A DNA stretch of 64,000 nt. Origin: JAAXHH01 sp965248395 (lineage in GTDB: Bacteria > JAAXHH01). The stretch covers positions 3,348,001-3,412,000 of the forward strand of contig OZ252103.1 of the NCBI GenBank assembly GCA_965248395.1, in the 5' to 3' direction. Below, in pieces: positions 32,663 to 41,426 of this stretch; the first letter of the stretch is position 1; each line of letters begins with the position of its first letter. The notes beneath the pieces are model-generated. The model saw only the letters and a program-made list of their open reading frames with translations. It searched no databases and had not been told where the DNA came from. Position numbers and translations under genes: made by a program.

Positions 32663-34645
32663 TCATTTCACGGGTTGGGATTCCAGCCGGTTGATTTCGT
32701 CGCGCAGCTTGGCCGCCTTCTCGAACTCCAGGTTGGCGGCCGCCTCGTACATGGCATGCTTGAGTTCTTCCACGACGGTACTCTGGTCCATCCGGGCGAT
32801 GGTATTGAGGATCGGCATGTCGTCGTCCACCGATTTCACGTCGGCCACCGCGGTGGTCCTGATTATCTCCTCGATGGACTTGTACACCGTCTCGGGTTCG
32901 ATCCCGTGCAGTTCGTTGTATTCGTGTTGCAGCGTACGCCGGCGAGTCGTCTCGTCCAGGGCCCGGCGCATGGATTTCGTGATGTTGTCCGCGTAGAAGA
33001 TCACTTCGCCGCGCACGTTGCGCGCCGCCCGTCCCGCGGTCTGGATCAACGAGCGTTCCGATCTCAGGAACCCTTCCTTGTCCGCGTCCAGGATGGCGAC
33101 CAGGGAGACCTCGGGCAGGTCGAGCCCCTCGCGGAGGAGGTTGATGCCGACGAGCACGTCGAACTTGCCGAGGCGCAGGTCGCGCAGGATCTCGACGCGT
33201 TCTATGGAGTCGATCGTGGAATGTAGATACCGCACCCGGACGTGGAGCTGCCTGAGATAATCGGTCAGGTCCTCGGCCATCCGCTTGGTCAACGTTGTCA
33301 CCAGCACCCGTTCCTGGCACTCCGCACGTTCGCGTATGCGGGCCAGGAGATCGTCCATCTGGTTCTCCACGGGCTGCACGACGATGTTGGGATCCATCAG
33401 CCCGGTAGGACGGATGATCTGCTCGACCACGACGCCCTTGCACTGGTTCAGTTCATAGTCGGCCGGCGTCGCCGATACGAAGATCACCTGGTTGACCATC
33501 GACTCGAATTCCTCGAAGGTCAGCGGGCGGTTGTCCAGCGCCGACGGCAGGCGGAAACCGTGTTCGACCAGGGTGGTCTTCCGTGAACGGTCGCCATTGT
33601 ACATTGCCCGTAGCTGCGGCAGTGAGACGTGGGATTCGTCGATGACCAGCAGGAAGTCGCTGGGAAAGAAGTCGAAGAGGCAGAAGGGGCGGTCGCCAGG
33701 AGCCCGGCCCGACAGGTGCATGGAGTAGTTTTCGATGCCGGCGCAGAACCCGATCTCCCGCATCATTTCCAGGTCGAAGCGCGTGCGCTGTTCCAACCGC
33801 TGCGCTTCGAGGAGCTTGTTCTCGTCGTACAACACCCGCAGCCGCTCGTCCAGTTCCACCTCGATGGCCTTCATGGCCTGCTCCAGGCGCGGCGCCGTGG
33901 TGACGAAGTGACGCGCCGGGTAGATGGCGATCCGATCCCGCTCAGCGAGTACTTCGCCCGTCAGGGGATTGAACTCGGTGATACGGTCGACCTCGTCGCC
34001 GAACATCTCGATGCGGAGACCCTTTTCCTGGTCCGCGGGCAGGATGTCGAGAGTGTCTCCCCTTACGCGGAACGTGCCCCGCGCGAAATCGTAGTCGTTC
34101 CGGTTGTAGTGCATGTCGATCAGCTTGCGCATGATCATGTCCCGCTCGTAGCACTCGCCGCGTTCCACCAGGAGGATGAATTCCCTCCACTCGTCCGGCG
34201 ACCCCAGGCTGTAAATGGAGGACACGGAAGCGACGATCACCACGTCCCGCCGCTCAAGCAACGAGCTAGTCGCCCGCAGCCGGAGCTTGTCCAGGTCCTC
34301 GTTGACGGACGAATCCTTTTCGATATAGGTGTCTGTCACGGGCATGTACGCTTCGGGCTGGTAATAGTCGTAATAGCTTATGAAGTATTCGACGGCGTTT
34401 TTCGGGAAGAACCCCTTGAACTCCCCGTAAAGCTGGGCGGCCAGGGTCTTGTTGGGCGAAATGACGAGGGTCGGTTTCTGCAAATGGGCGATGGCCTGGG
34501 CCATCGTGTAGGTCTTGCCGCTGCCCGTGATGCCGAGTAGACACTGGTGCTTGTCCCCACGGCGCACGCCCTGGACGATTTCATCAATCGCCTTAGGCTG
34601 ATCACCCCGGGGTTCGTAATCGGATACGACTTTTAAGGGAGGCAT
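32663..34645 (-). CDS. uvrB: Excinuclease ABC subunit B
   Basis: This is a 660-residue DNA repair helicase-like protein. Walker A GITGSGKTYTMA, the beta-hairpin region YYDYYQPEAYMP, DESHVSLPQL, the QTAGRAARNVRGEVI motif VI, and the C-terminal UVR domain (AMYEAAANLEFEKAAKLRDEI) that binds UvrC are all present. The start ATG 34645 gives the standard N-terminus PPLKVVSDYEPRGDQPKAI; the frame open to 34735 is not family-like. It loads onto damaged DNA from UvrA in nucleotide excision repair. Confidence 0.98.
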   Translation of the reverse strand: MPPLKVVSDYEPRGDQPKAIDEIVQGVRRGDKHQCLLGITGSGKTYTMAQAIAHLQKPTLVISPNKTLAAQLYGEFKGFFPKNAVEYFISYYDYYQPEAYMPVTDTYIEKDSSVNEDLDKLRLRATSSLLERRDVVIVASVSSIYSLGSPDEWREFILLVERGECYERDMIMRKLIDMHYNRNDYDFARGTFRVRGDTLDILPADQEKGLRIEMFGDEVDRITEFNPLTGEVLAERDRIAIYPARHFVTTAPRLEQAMKAIEVELDERLRVLYDENKLLEAQRLEQRTRFDLEMMREIGFCAGIENYSMHLSGRAPGDRPFCLFDFFPSDFLLVIDESHVSLPQLRAMYNGDRSRKTTLVEHGFRLPSALDNRPLTFEEFESMVNQVIFVSATPADYELNQCKGVVVEQIIRPTGLMDPNIVVQPVENQMDDLLARIRERAECQERVLVTTLTKRMAEDLTDYLRQLHVRVRYLHSTIDSIERVEILRDLRLGKFDVLVGINLLREGLDLPEVSLVAILDADKEGFLRSERSLIQTAGRAARNVRGEVIFYADNITKSMRRALDETTRRRTLQHEYNELHGIEPETVYKSIEEIIRTTAVADVKSVDDDMPILNTIARMDQSTVVEELKHAMYEAAANLEFEKAAKLRDEINRLESQPVK

Positions 34646-34701
34646 CGAAACCCGCCGAGAAGGTTGTCGTAATTTCGACTGGCTAAATAGGTGCCGCGAC
34701 C

Positions 34702-34714
34702 CGTATAATATACG
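34702..34714. promoter_or_regulatory. Perfect palindrome CGTATAATATACG between uvrB and the SDR gene
   Basis: The 13 bases CGTATA-A-TATACG form a perfect palindrome in the divergent uvrB/SDR gap and contain TATAAT on the plus strand, so they could serve as a shared -10 region or a small operator. No LexA-type box is seen nearby. Confidence 0.35.
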
Positions 34715-34855
34715 CTGTTGAAGCCGTAAACGCAAAGGGGAATACCCGCGTACTCACACCGATACGCGCGGCATTCCGACATCTGTGCATTGATTTTAAG
34801 GAATTACGACATGGCCGGGTTCCCCATCCGGAACCGGCACGAAAAGGAGCGGAAA

Positions 34856-35680
34856 ATGTCACATCCATTATTTGACCTGAGCGGACGCGTGGCCCTGGTC
34901 TCCGGCGCGGCCAGCGGCATGGGCCGGGCCATGTCCCTGGGATTCGCCGAGGCAGGAGCGGATCTCATGCTTGCCGACATAAACGAGGCGGGCATGGAGG
35001 ATACGGCCCTGGAGATCGAACGCCTGGGCCGCCGCGCCGTGCCGGTCGTTTGCGACGTCTCCAACGGCGCGCAGATCAGGGCTATGTTCGCACGGCTGGA
35101 CAAAGCCTACGGCCGTATCGACGTACTGGCCAATGTCGCCGGGGAAGCCGGCTCCCACCGATCACCGCTTGAGATCTCCGAAACGGGACTCATACAGACC
35201 CTGAACAACCTGGTCGTCGGAAGGTATGTCTGCTGCCAGGAAGGCGCCAGGCGCATGATAGACGCCGGCCGCGGCAGCATCATCAACATCGTGTCCATCG
35301 CCGGGCTTTCGGCCCTCGGGCGTGGCCACATGGCCTACAGCATCGCCATGGGCGGCGTGGCCCAGATGACGCGGGAGATGAGCACCGAATGGAGCAGCAA
35401 GGGAGTGCGCGTAAACGCTATCGTATGCGCCCAGATCATGAACAACGATCTGCAGAAGCGCATCGACGCCGACGCCAAGCTGGGCGACACCTACCTCCGG
35501 GGTATCCCCATCGGCCGGCTGGGGAAATCGGAAGACATCCAGGGCCTCGCCATCTTCCTGGCCTCCGACGCCTCCAGCTGGGTCACCGGCGCCATGATGC
35601 CGCTGGACGGCGGCAACACGTCCAAAAACGCCGGCGGATCGCACCCCGGACAGCCTAACGCCCCGGACGAGCAGAAGTGA
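34856..35680 (+). CDS. Short-chain dehydrogenase/reductase lacking the catalytic Lys
   Basis: This 274-residue SDR has the cofactor motif VSGAASGMGRAM near residue 15, Asp at the end of strand 2 (LMLADINE), the NVAG motif and the catalytic Ser in NIVSIAGLS. The active-site Tyr161 is present, but the Lys of YxxxK is Met165 (YSIAMGG). The C-terminal loop PLDGGNTS is normal. ATG 34856 follows AAGGAG. Loss of Lys usually cripples Tyr-dependent hydride transfer, so it may be a non-canonical or non-enzymatic SDR. The substrate is unknown. Confidence 0.85.
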   Translation: MSHPLFDLSGRVALVSGAASGMGRAMSLGFAEAGADLMLADINEAGMEDTALEIERLGRRAVPVVCDVSNGAQIRAMFARLDKAYGRIDVLANVAGEAGSHRSPLEISETGLIQTLNNLVVGRYVCCQEGARRMIDAGRGSIINIVSIAGLSALGRGHMAYSIAMGGVAQMTREMSTEWSSKGVRVNAIVCAQIMNNDLQKRIDADAKLGDTYLRGIPIGRLGKSEDIQGLAIFLASDASSWVTGAMMPLDGGNTSKNAGGSHPGQPNAPDEQK

Positions 35681-36154
35681 GGGAGGGTAGTGACGTATGA
35701 ATCTTGATACGGACGTTGTGTTATACTGGCGACCAAACGATATGGATTTGACCTACGACTTGCATGACGCAACCACGATCCGTCGTACGTAGGATATCGA
35801 TTGAGGGCGTGCCGGAATCATCACTTCGATGGATCAACGTTTCTAGGAACCAAATACCAAAAGCTGCTTCATTCACACGCTTGTGCAAAATTCCTCAATC
35901 AATAGAGGTAATTGGTTCGTTATAGTGATATCCATGGCTGATATCTACTGGGTAGCACACACCGTAGCCATACCAATCGTTAGCATTGAAGAACTTCACC
36001 CGGTTGCACTTTTCCGTTACCGCCGAAATGACGACACTCATTACAAAAACAAATCCAAATTTTGTTATAAGACTGCTGAATGTTCACTTTTAGGGTGCTT
36101 TATCTCTTAACTTTACCTCGATTTCGCGCATCTCCAGACTGATGGAGTGATATC
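35681..36154. other. 474-base AT-rich gap, no convincing gene
   Basis: Composition shifts to lower GC here and marks the left border of the nuclease patch at 36.1-38.4 kb. One 75-codon open frame at 35883-36110 lacks a ribosome site and any recognisable motif. No repeats or tRNA are seen. Confidence 0.5.
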
Positions 36155-36340
36155 ATGAATAAACTGTGCCGAAACAGGGAGGCATTCGAACCCGAAGAAT
36201 ACAAGCCCTGCGCGCGTTGCGGGGAACTTCTTGAAGTCGGCAGGAAAAAACAAGGGATATGGCATAAAGACGATCTCAGGGAATTGGGCGTATATCACCG
36301 TAAATGCCTCGAAGAAATCGTTGACCTTAAGGGAAAATAG
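36155..36340 (+). CDS. Small zinc-ribbon-like protein, unknown
   Basis: This 61-residue protein has a CARCGELL knuckle at about residues 20-27, a further Cys at position 6 and a late His-Lys-Cys (YHRKCLEE), which together could hold one zinc. The ATG has GGAG nine bases upstream. It lies 44 bases before the Vsr-like gene in the same direction. The family is not recognised. Confidence 0.55.
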   Translation: MNKLCRNREAFEPEEYKPCARCGELLEVGRKKQGIWHKDDLRELGVYHRKCLEEIVDLKGK

Positions 36341-36384
36341 TCGACAGACTTCCCACTCTATCCTCGTCGTAAATCCTTAAATGC

Positions 36385-36816
36385 ATGGCAGATACAGTCA
36401 CACCCGATGTGCGATCCCGCGTAATGTTCAGTGTACGAGGCGGGAACACCAAACTGGAGATGTACGTCCGCCGCGAAGCGTGGCATGCCAGTTTTCGATA
36501 CAGGTTGCACTTCAAGAAATTGCCGGGTAACCCCGACTTGGCGTTCGCCAGGTATCGGGTGGTGGTTTTCGTTCACGGTTGTTTCTGGCATCAGCACAGT
36601 AGTGCTAGATCGAAACGTCCCGCGTCGAATAGAGACAATTGGGATCCGAAACTCGCCAGGAACGTTGCCAGAGACGTAGAGATTCAAGCGGAGTTCCATA
36701 TTGACGGTTGGACCGTCTTTGTTGTTTGGGAATACCGTTTGAAAGTAGATACATTGGAACTGTTATCATTTATTTCAACAAAGGCGCCACATGAAATTGA
36801 ACAAAGTCAAATATGA
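36385..36816 (+). CDS. vsr: Vsr-type very-short-patch mismatch endonuclease, zinc ligands altered
   Basis: This 143-residue protein aligns without gaps to E. coli Vsr numbering over residues 51-73. The metal and catalytic residues Asp51 (LPGNPDLAF), His64 and His69 (HGCFWH) are present. Vsr nicks T:G mismatches left by deamination of 5-methylcytosine. Structural zinc residues Cys66 and His71 are kept, but position 73 is Ser and position 117 is Tyr (VVWEYRL instead of VWECAL). No cytosine methyltransferase is adjacent. It overlaps the next gene by 26 bases. The patch is low in GC and looks acquired. Confidence 0.85.
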   Translation: MADTVTPDVRSRVMFSVRGGNTKLEMYVRREAWHASFRYRLHFKKLPGNPDLAFARYRVVVFVHGCFWHQHSSARSKRPASNRDNWDPKLARNVARDVEIQAEFHIDGWTVFVVWEYRLKVDTLELLSFISTKAPHEIEQSQI

Positions 36817-37207
36817 CGAACTAAATCACAAACAGAAAGAGATTTACAATTTTCATATAGTTGCAAGCTTGCTTGCCGAATATGGATTCAACAGCATCAG
36901 GTTATCCGACGACTGGCAGGGCGCAGATTTCTTGGCATACCATAAAGATGGAGATCATACTCTGAAGGTCCAACTTAAGGGACGTATGACTGTTGACAAA
37001 AAGTACATAGGGAAAGACCTGTACATGTGCTTCCCGATAGGCACTGTTTGGCATCTGCTCCCCCATGATGAATTACTGAATATCGTTGGAGAAACAATAC
37101 CGGAGACTTTCGAAACAGATTCATGGATAAGAGGAACATATTCTTGGCGCAATCCATCGAACGCGATCTGTGAAAAACTTGCTGAGTATGCTCTGGATCC
37201 TGACTGA
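36791..37207 (+). CDS. PD-(D/E)XK nuclease-like protein
   Basis: In this 138-residue protein the stretch GADFLAYHKDG followed by LKVQLKGRMTV gives an Asp ... QxK spacing typical of PD-(D/E)XK folds with Gln in place of Glu. An opening helix (KQKEIYNFHIVASLLAEYG) is as in restriction-endonuclease-like small proteins. It overlaps the end of the vsr-like gene and is probably co-expressed as part of a restriction or repair locus. Assignment rests on motif pattern only; the target is unknown. Confidence 0.55.
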   Translation: MKLNKVKYDELNHKQKEIYNFHIVASLLAEYGFNSIRLSDDWQGADFLAYHKDGDHTLKVQLKGRMTVDKKYIGKDLYMCFPIGTVWHLLPHDELLNIVGETIPETFETDSWIRGTYSWRNPSNAICEKLAEYALDPD

Positions 37208-37335
37208 AACAACCGCCAGCGCCATAAAATTGAATACTCCGTAAGACCAATCTAACCGACATCGAATCAACTTTTGCACGTTACCCGCAGTGACATCAGT
37301 GTCATTCATTTTAAAATAACAAACACGATGTATGT

Positions 37336-38400
37336 CTACGTCTTGCGTTTACGCCCGATGGGTAGAAACGTGGTATGCAGGCCTTGCTGATTCACAACAA
37401 TAAACCGATGCTCGGACGCATCCAGAGGTACGGAGAGCTCCCTCCCAAAAAGATCCTCATTTACAAATTCCGAATCCTTGTTCAAAGGGAGTTCCAACCG
37501 ATGGCCAAACTTAACAGGTTTCCACCCCACAAGGCCATGCCTTTCAAGAGTTATATTTTCAGGAAGTTCCGTTACATTTTCATAGTTCGTAATGGTTCCG
37601 CCATGTGGAAGTATAACACCTAAACTACCAATCTTTACCATCCAAAATTGAGGCTTACTTCTCTTCAACAGTATATAGTTTGATGGTATGTTTTTATATT
37701 TCAACAGTTTAGAAAGTTCCCAGATCGGATCTGGTACCAGTTCTTCGTCCGGGTTCATAATCTGCTTTCGTATTTGTATGAGCGCTTCACTATTGGCATA
37801 GGCATAACCTCCCTGTCCTAACAACGAGAATACCATTAGATACGCTGAACGTAGCATACTCATCGCTACATGAATTGGTGATGGTTGTAGAGTCTGTAAT
37901 GTGATACCCCTACTTAAATCCCATACCGGGCCTCGCTTAACCTCAGACAACAACAAAATCTCCTTCCCAGCTAACTCGTCGCGGAGTTTCTGTGCACCTG
38001 GGTTTCTTTCGGTCAGCCTTGCGAGCCTCAATTTTGCATCGCTGTCTGACAAAAAATACGTTGTGTGTGCAGTTCCAAAGATATCAAGACGTACCTTAGT
38101 ACCGCGACCGGTCATCTCGCGATTCAACATCGTCACAGCCTGATCAAGACCTTTACCTGCTGCCGAATTGCACGGGGTGCAGGTCAGACATCTTACTGAC
38201 CCACCAACAGCCTTGGGTGGAACGAGCTCCATTCCCACCTTTTCGCCTGTCCTGACAGCTTCTTCTGTGAATGGCGACTAGCAGATAGGGCATTTGACAT
38301 TGCCGGACCTGAAAAGGTCAAGGCGTCTACGTTCACCAGATTTTCTTGCCAAAACCAACTCCCTTAATCGTTGGTAAGAATTCCCAGTCTCGAGGATCAT
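37336..38400 (-). pseudogene. HNH-like nuclease gene interrupted by an in-frame amber codon
   Basis: A frame starting ATG 38400 reads ILETGNSYQRLRELVLARKS and continues to NVKCPIC, then TAG at 38280-38278 (codon 41). It resumes in the same frame as SPFTEEAVRTGEKVGMELV and CLTCTPCNSAAGKG, the second CxxC pair and Asn of an HNH-type zinc knuckle. About 270 further residues follow, ending near 37336. A single CAG-to-TAG change would restore it. Translation from the downstream ATG 38238 would lack the first zinc pair. The C-terminal part (YLMVFSLLGQGGYAY, PHGGTITNYENV) is not recognised. Confidence 0.7.
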
Positions 38401-38451
38401 TTACGGGTCAAATCAGAGGACTGGTATTCCAATTAATGGGATAGTCTGGGA

Positions 38452-39615
38452 TCAAGTACAAGGTACCGCCAACAGCGACCCCCCCGTCTCCCCGTCGAAC
38501 AGGTGAATCTTTCCCGGATCGAAGAACAAGTCCAGGTTATCCCCTTTATCCATCCGGTTGTCCGGACGGGTGCGGATCTTGACGAAGCTGTCTCCGATAT
38601 CCACCGTCAGGTACAGGTCGCTGCCCATGGGTTCGCGAACCACTACGGATGCTCTTGCTGCGGGCGGGGAAGCTGGAGGGGTCTGTTCGACGGACTGACC
38701 GCCCTTCAAACCTTGGAGCGCGGAATTCGACTCGCCCCCAATTCCGATATCCTCCGCCCGAACGCCCAGGTAGACCTCTCTCCCTTCTGGAAGTTCAATC
38801 CGCTCGACCATCGATGAGGACACAGGACAAGCAAATCCTTCACCTTTTACGCGCCAGTCGGACGCGCCGTCCCGCGACAACACGCCCCGAAGCAGGTTGA
38901 TGGGCGGACTCCCCACGAACCCGGCCACGAAGGTGTTAGCGGGATTGTCATAGATGGATTCGGGCGTTCCGACCTGTTGGATCTTCCCCTCCTTCATTAC
39001 CACGATCCGGTCGGAAAGGATCAGCGACTCGGCCTGGTCGTGGGTGACGTAGACAAAGGTCATTTCGAGATCGCCGTGAAGCCGCTTCAATTCCGTGCGC
39101 ATCACGACCCGAAGCTGCGCGTCCAGGTTGGACAGCGGTTCGTCGAGGAGGAACACCCCGGGATCGCGGACGATGGCGCGGGCCAGGGCGACCCGCTGCC
39201 GCTGGCCGCCGCTCAGCGCCCTGGGCTTGCGGTCCAGGAGGTGCTCGATCTCCATGGTCTTCGCCGCCGCCAGGACGAGGCGCTTCCGTTCTACCGCCGG
39301 TACGCCGCGCATCTTCAGTCCGAAGGCGACGTTGTCGAAGACACGCATGTGGGGATACAGGGCATAGGTCTGGAACACCATGGCGATATCCCGCCGCTCG
39401 GGCGGGACAGCCGTGACATCCTGGTCGTCGAACCACACCTCGCCCGCCGTCGGAGACTCCAGCCCGGCGATCATGTTGAGCAGGGTGGTCTTGCCGCAAC
39501 CCGACGGTCCCAGGAGCGTCAGGAACTCGCGGTCTGCGATGTCGAGGGAGACGTCGTCCACCGCCACCACGTCGCCGAAGTGCTTCGTGAGGTTGTTCAA
39601 CCGAACCCTTGCCAA
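38452..39615 (-). CDS. Sugar ABC transporter ATPase (MalK/UgpC type)
   Basis: This 387-residue ATPase has Walker A GPSGCGKTT, Q-loop FQTYALYPHM, signature LSGGQRQR, Walker B VFLLDEPLSN and VTHDQAES, followed by a TOBE/MalK-type regulatory domain (YLGVRAEDIGIG, KGDNLDLFFDPGKIHLFDGE). It is the last gene of a four-gene importer operon on the minus strand (42.8 to 38.4 kb). A Ser/Pro-rich insert (about residues 310-330) sits in the regulatory domain. Confidence 0.93.
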   Translation of the reverse strand: MARVRLNNLTKHFGDVVAVDDVSLDIADREFLTLLGPSGCGKTTLLNMIAGLESPTAGEVWFDDQDVTAVPPERRDIAMVFQTYALYPHMRVFDNVAFGLKMRGVPAVERKRLVLAAAKTMEIEHLLDRKPRALSGGQRQRVALARAIVRDPGVFLLDEPLSNLDAQLRVVMRTELKRLHGDLEMTFVYVTHDQAESLILSDRIVVMKEGKIQQVGTPESIYDNPANTFVAGFVGSPPINLLRGVLSRDGASDWRVKGEGFACPVSSSMVERIELPEGREVYLGVRAEDIGIGGESNSALQGLKGGQSVEQTPPASPPAARASVVVREPMGSDLYLTVDIGDSFVKIRTRPDNRMDKGDNLDLFFDPGKIHLFDGETGGSLLAVPCT

Positions 39616-39631
39616 TGGAGTTCCTCCCAGG

Positions 39632-40477
39632 TTAACCGGTCACCGAACCGCCGATGCCCTGTATGATGAGCCGCTGAAAAATGAACGACAGGACCAGGGG
39701 CAGGAGTATGACCAGTACGCCGCCCGCGGCGATGACGGTAAAGGGCACCTGCAGTTCCTGCGCGAAATCCGACGCCAGGACCGTTACCGGTCTGGAGGCG
39801 ATAGTGGTGGTGAAGAGCAGCGCGAAGAGAAACTCGCCCCAGGACGCGATAAACGCAAAGATTCCCACGGCGACCAGCCCCGGTGTCGTCACAGGCAGAA
39901 AGATCCGCACGAGGGCGCCTATGGGTGTGCAGCCATCGACCCGCGCGGCCCGTTCCAGGTCCTGGGGCACCGTCTGGAAATAGCCCTTCAGGATCCATAT
40001 GGTGAACGGCAGGGTGAAGGTCGTGTGGGACAGGATCACGGACAGGTGCGTATCCAGGAGTCCGTAGCTCCGCATCAACAGGTACATGGGGATCATGATG
40101 GCCACGCCGGGTACGCTCCGGGAGCCGAGGTAGAAAAGCAGGAGCAGCAGGTTGCCCCGAAACGGCAGGCGCGACAGGGCGTAAGCCGCAAGTGAGCCGC
40201 AGGTCAGGTTGAGCAGCATCACCGCCGTGCCGATGATCAGGCTGTTGGCGATGGCCCGGGGGAACTGCCGGGCGATGGCGGCGCCTACGTCTGCCGACCG
40301 GCCGTCCACCTGGAAATAGAGGCTGTAGTTCCCAACGGTGGGTTCCTCCGGCCACCAATGCTGCTGCGTCACCTCCCGTTCGGGCATGAAACTGACGGCA
40401 GTCACCCAGGCGAAAGGCAGGGTCAGGTAGATCATGGCCACCAGGGCATATAGGTAAAGCGAGGCGCGACGCCACAT
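39632..40477 (-). CDS. Sugar ABC transporter permease (MalG type)
   Basis: This is a 281-residue inner-membrane permease with six helices. The EAA-type loop LERAARVDGCTPIGALVRIF contacts the ATPase, with FTIWILKGYFQ and SWGEFLFALLF as in the MalG branch. It pairs with the MalF-type protein encoded ten bases upstream. Confidence 0.93.
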   Translation of the reverse strand: MWRRASLYLYALVAMIYLTLPFAWVTAVSFMPEREVTQQHWWPEEPTVGNYSLYFQVDGRSADVGAAIARQFPRAIANSLIIGTAVMLLNLTCGSLAAYALSRLPFRGNLLLLLFYLGSRSVPGVAIMIPMYLLMRSYGLLDTHLSVILSHTTFTLPFTIWILKGYFQTVPQDLERAARVDGCTPIGALVRIFLPVTTPGLVAVGIFAFIASWGEFLFALLFTTTIASRPVTVLASDFAQELQVPFTVIAAGGVLVILLPLVLSFIFQRLIIQGIGGSVTG

Positions 40478-40486
40478 GATATTCCC

Positions 40487-41416
40487 CTATCCCTGTACGA
40501 GACCGCGGCGGTACAGCAGCCGGATGTAGATGATGGCCAGGGTCATGGTGATCACCGTGATCAGGTAGGAATAGGCGTTGGCGCCGCCGAAATCGAGCCG
40601 GGCAAAGGCCTCCTTGTAGGTCTGCCAGGCGATCACGTGGGTAGCGTCGCCGGGTCCGCCGCCTGTGAGCGCGTAGATCAGGTCGAAGGCCCTGAAACCG
40701 TTCATGGTTTCGAAGATGGCGACGACGAGCACGGCGTGGTAAAGCCAGGGCAGAGTGATGAAGCGGAAACGGCTCCATGACGTGGCGCCGTCCACCCTCG
40801 CGGCCCGGTACTGCTCGGTCGGAATGGCCTGGATCGCCGCCAGGAAGATGATGCAGGCGAACGGCACGCTCCGCCACACGTGGGCGCTGATAGCGGCGTT
40901 CAGCGCAATGAAGGGCGAGGCCATGCCTGTATATACAATGTTTATACCGAACAGGTAGTTGACGACCGCGACCGAGTCTTCCAGCATGGAATTGAACGCT
41001 CCATAATCACCGAGCAGCCCTACCCACATGAGACCATTGACCACGCCCGGTACGGCCCAGGGTATGAGCAACAGGGCACGTACGACACCGCGGCCATGGA
41101 AGGACTCGTGCAACAGCAGGGATATCGACATGGCGATCACGATGACCAGCAGGACGGCCATGAAGGTGAAATACAGTGATATCCACAGGGCGTTCCAGAA
41201 CTCGGAGCTGGCCAGGATGGTCGTGTAGTTCTCCAGGCCGTGGAAATATATCTGGTCGGGCCGCCGGAGATTGTACCGGTGCAGGCTCATCCAGAAGGAG
41301 ATGCCGATAGGATAGGCGATGAAAGCGAGGAGCAGGATTACTGCGGGCAGGTTCAGCAGCAGGGGCAGGACGTCCTGCGTCCTCGACATGAGATTGGAGG
41401 GTTTTAGTACGGTCAT
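40487..41416 (-). CDS. Sugar ABC transporter permease (MalF type)
   Basis: This 309-residue permease has an N-terminal helix (LPLLLNLPAVILLLAFIAYPI), a further set of transmembrane helices and the EAA-like loop YRAARVDGATSWSRFRFITLPWL. The ATG at 41416 lies ten bases after the binding-protein stop. It forms the channel with the MalG-type subunit. Confidence 0.93.
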   Translation of the reverse strand: MTVLKPSNLMSRTQDVLPLLLNLPAVILLLAFIAYPIGISFWMSLHRYNLRRPDQIYFHGLENYTTILASSEFWNALWISLYFTFMAVLLVIVIAMSISLLLHESFHGRGVVRALLLIPWAVPGVVNGLMWVGLLGDYGAFNSMLEDSVAVVNYLFGINIVYTGMASPFIALNAAISAHVWRSVPFACIIFLAAIQAIPTEQYRAARVDGATSWSRFRFITLPWLYHAVLVVAIFETMNGFRAFDLIYALTGGGPGDATHVIAWQTYKEAFARLDFGGANAYSYLITVITMTLAIIYIRLLYRRGLVQG

Positions 41417-41426
41417 AGCCGCGGCT

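Noticed and set aside
35883..36110. A 75-codon frame in the AT-rich gap
   Set aside because: It has no ribosome site, no recognisable motif and an odd composition.
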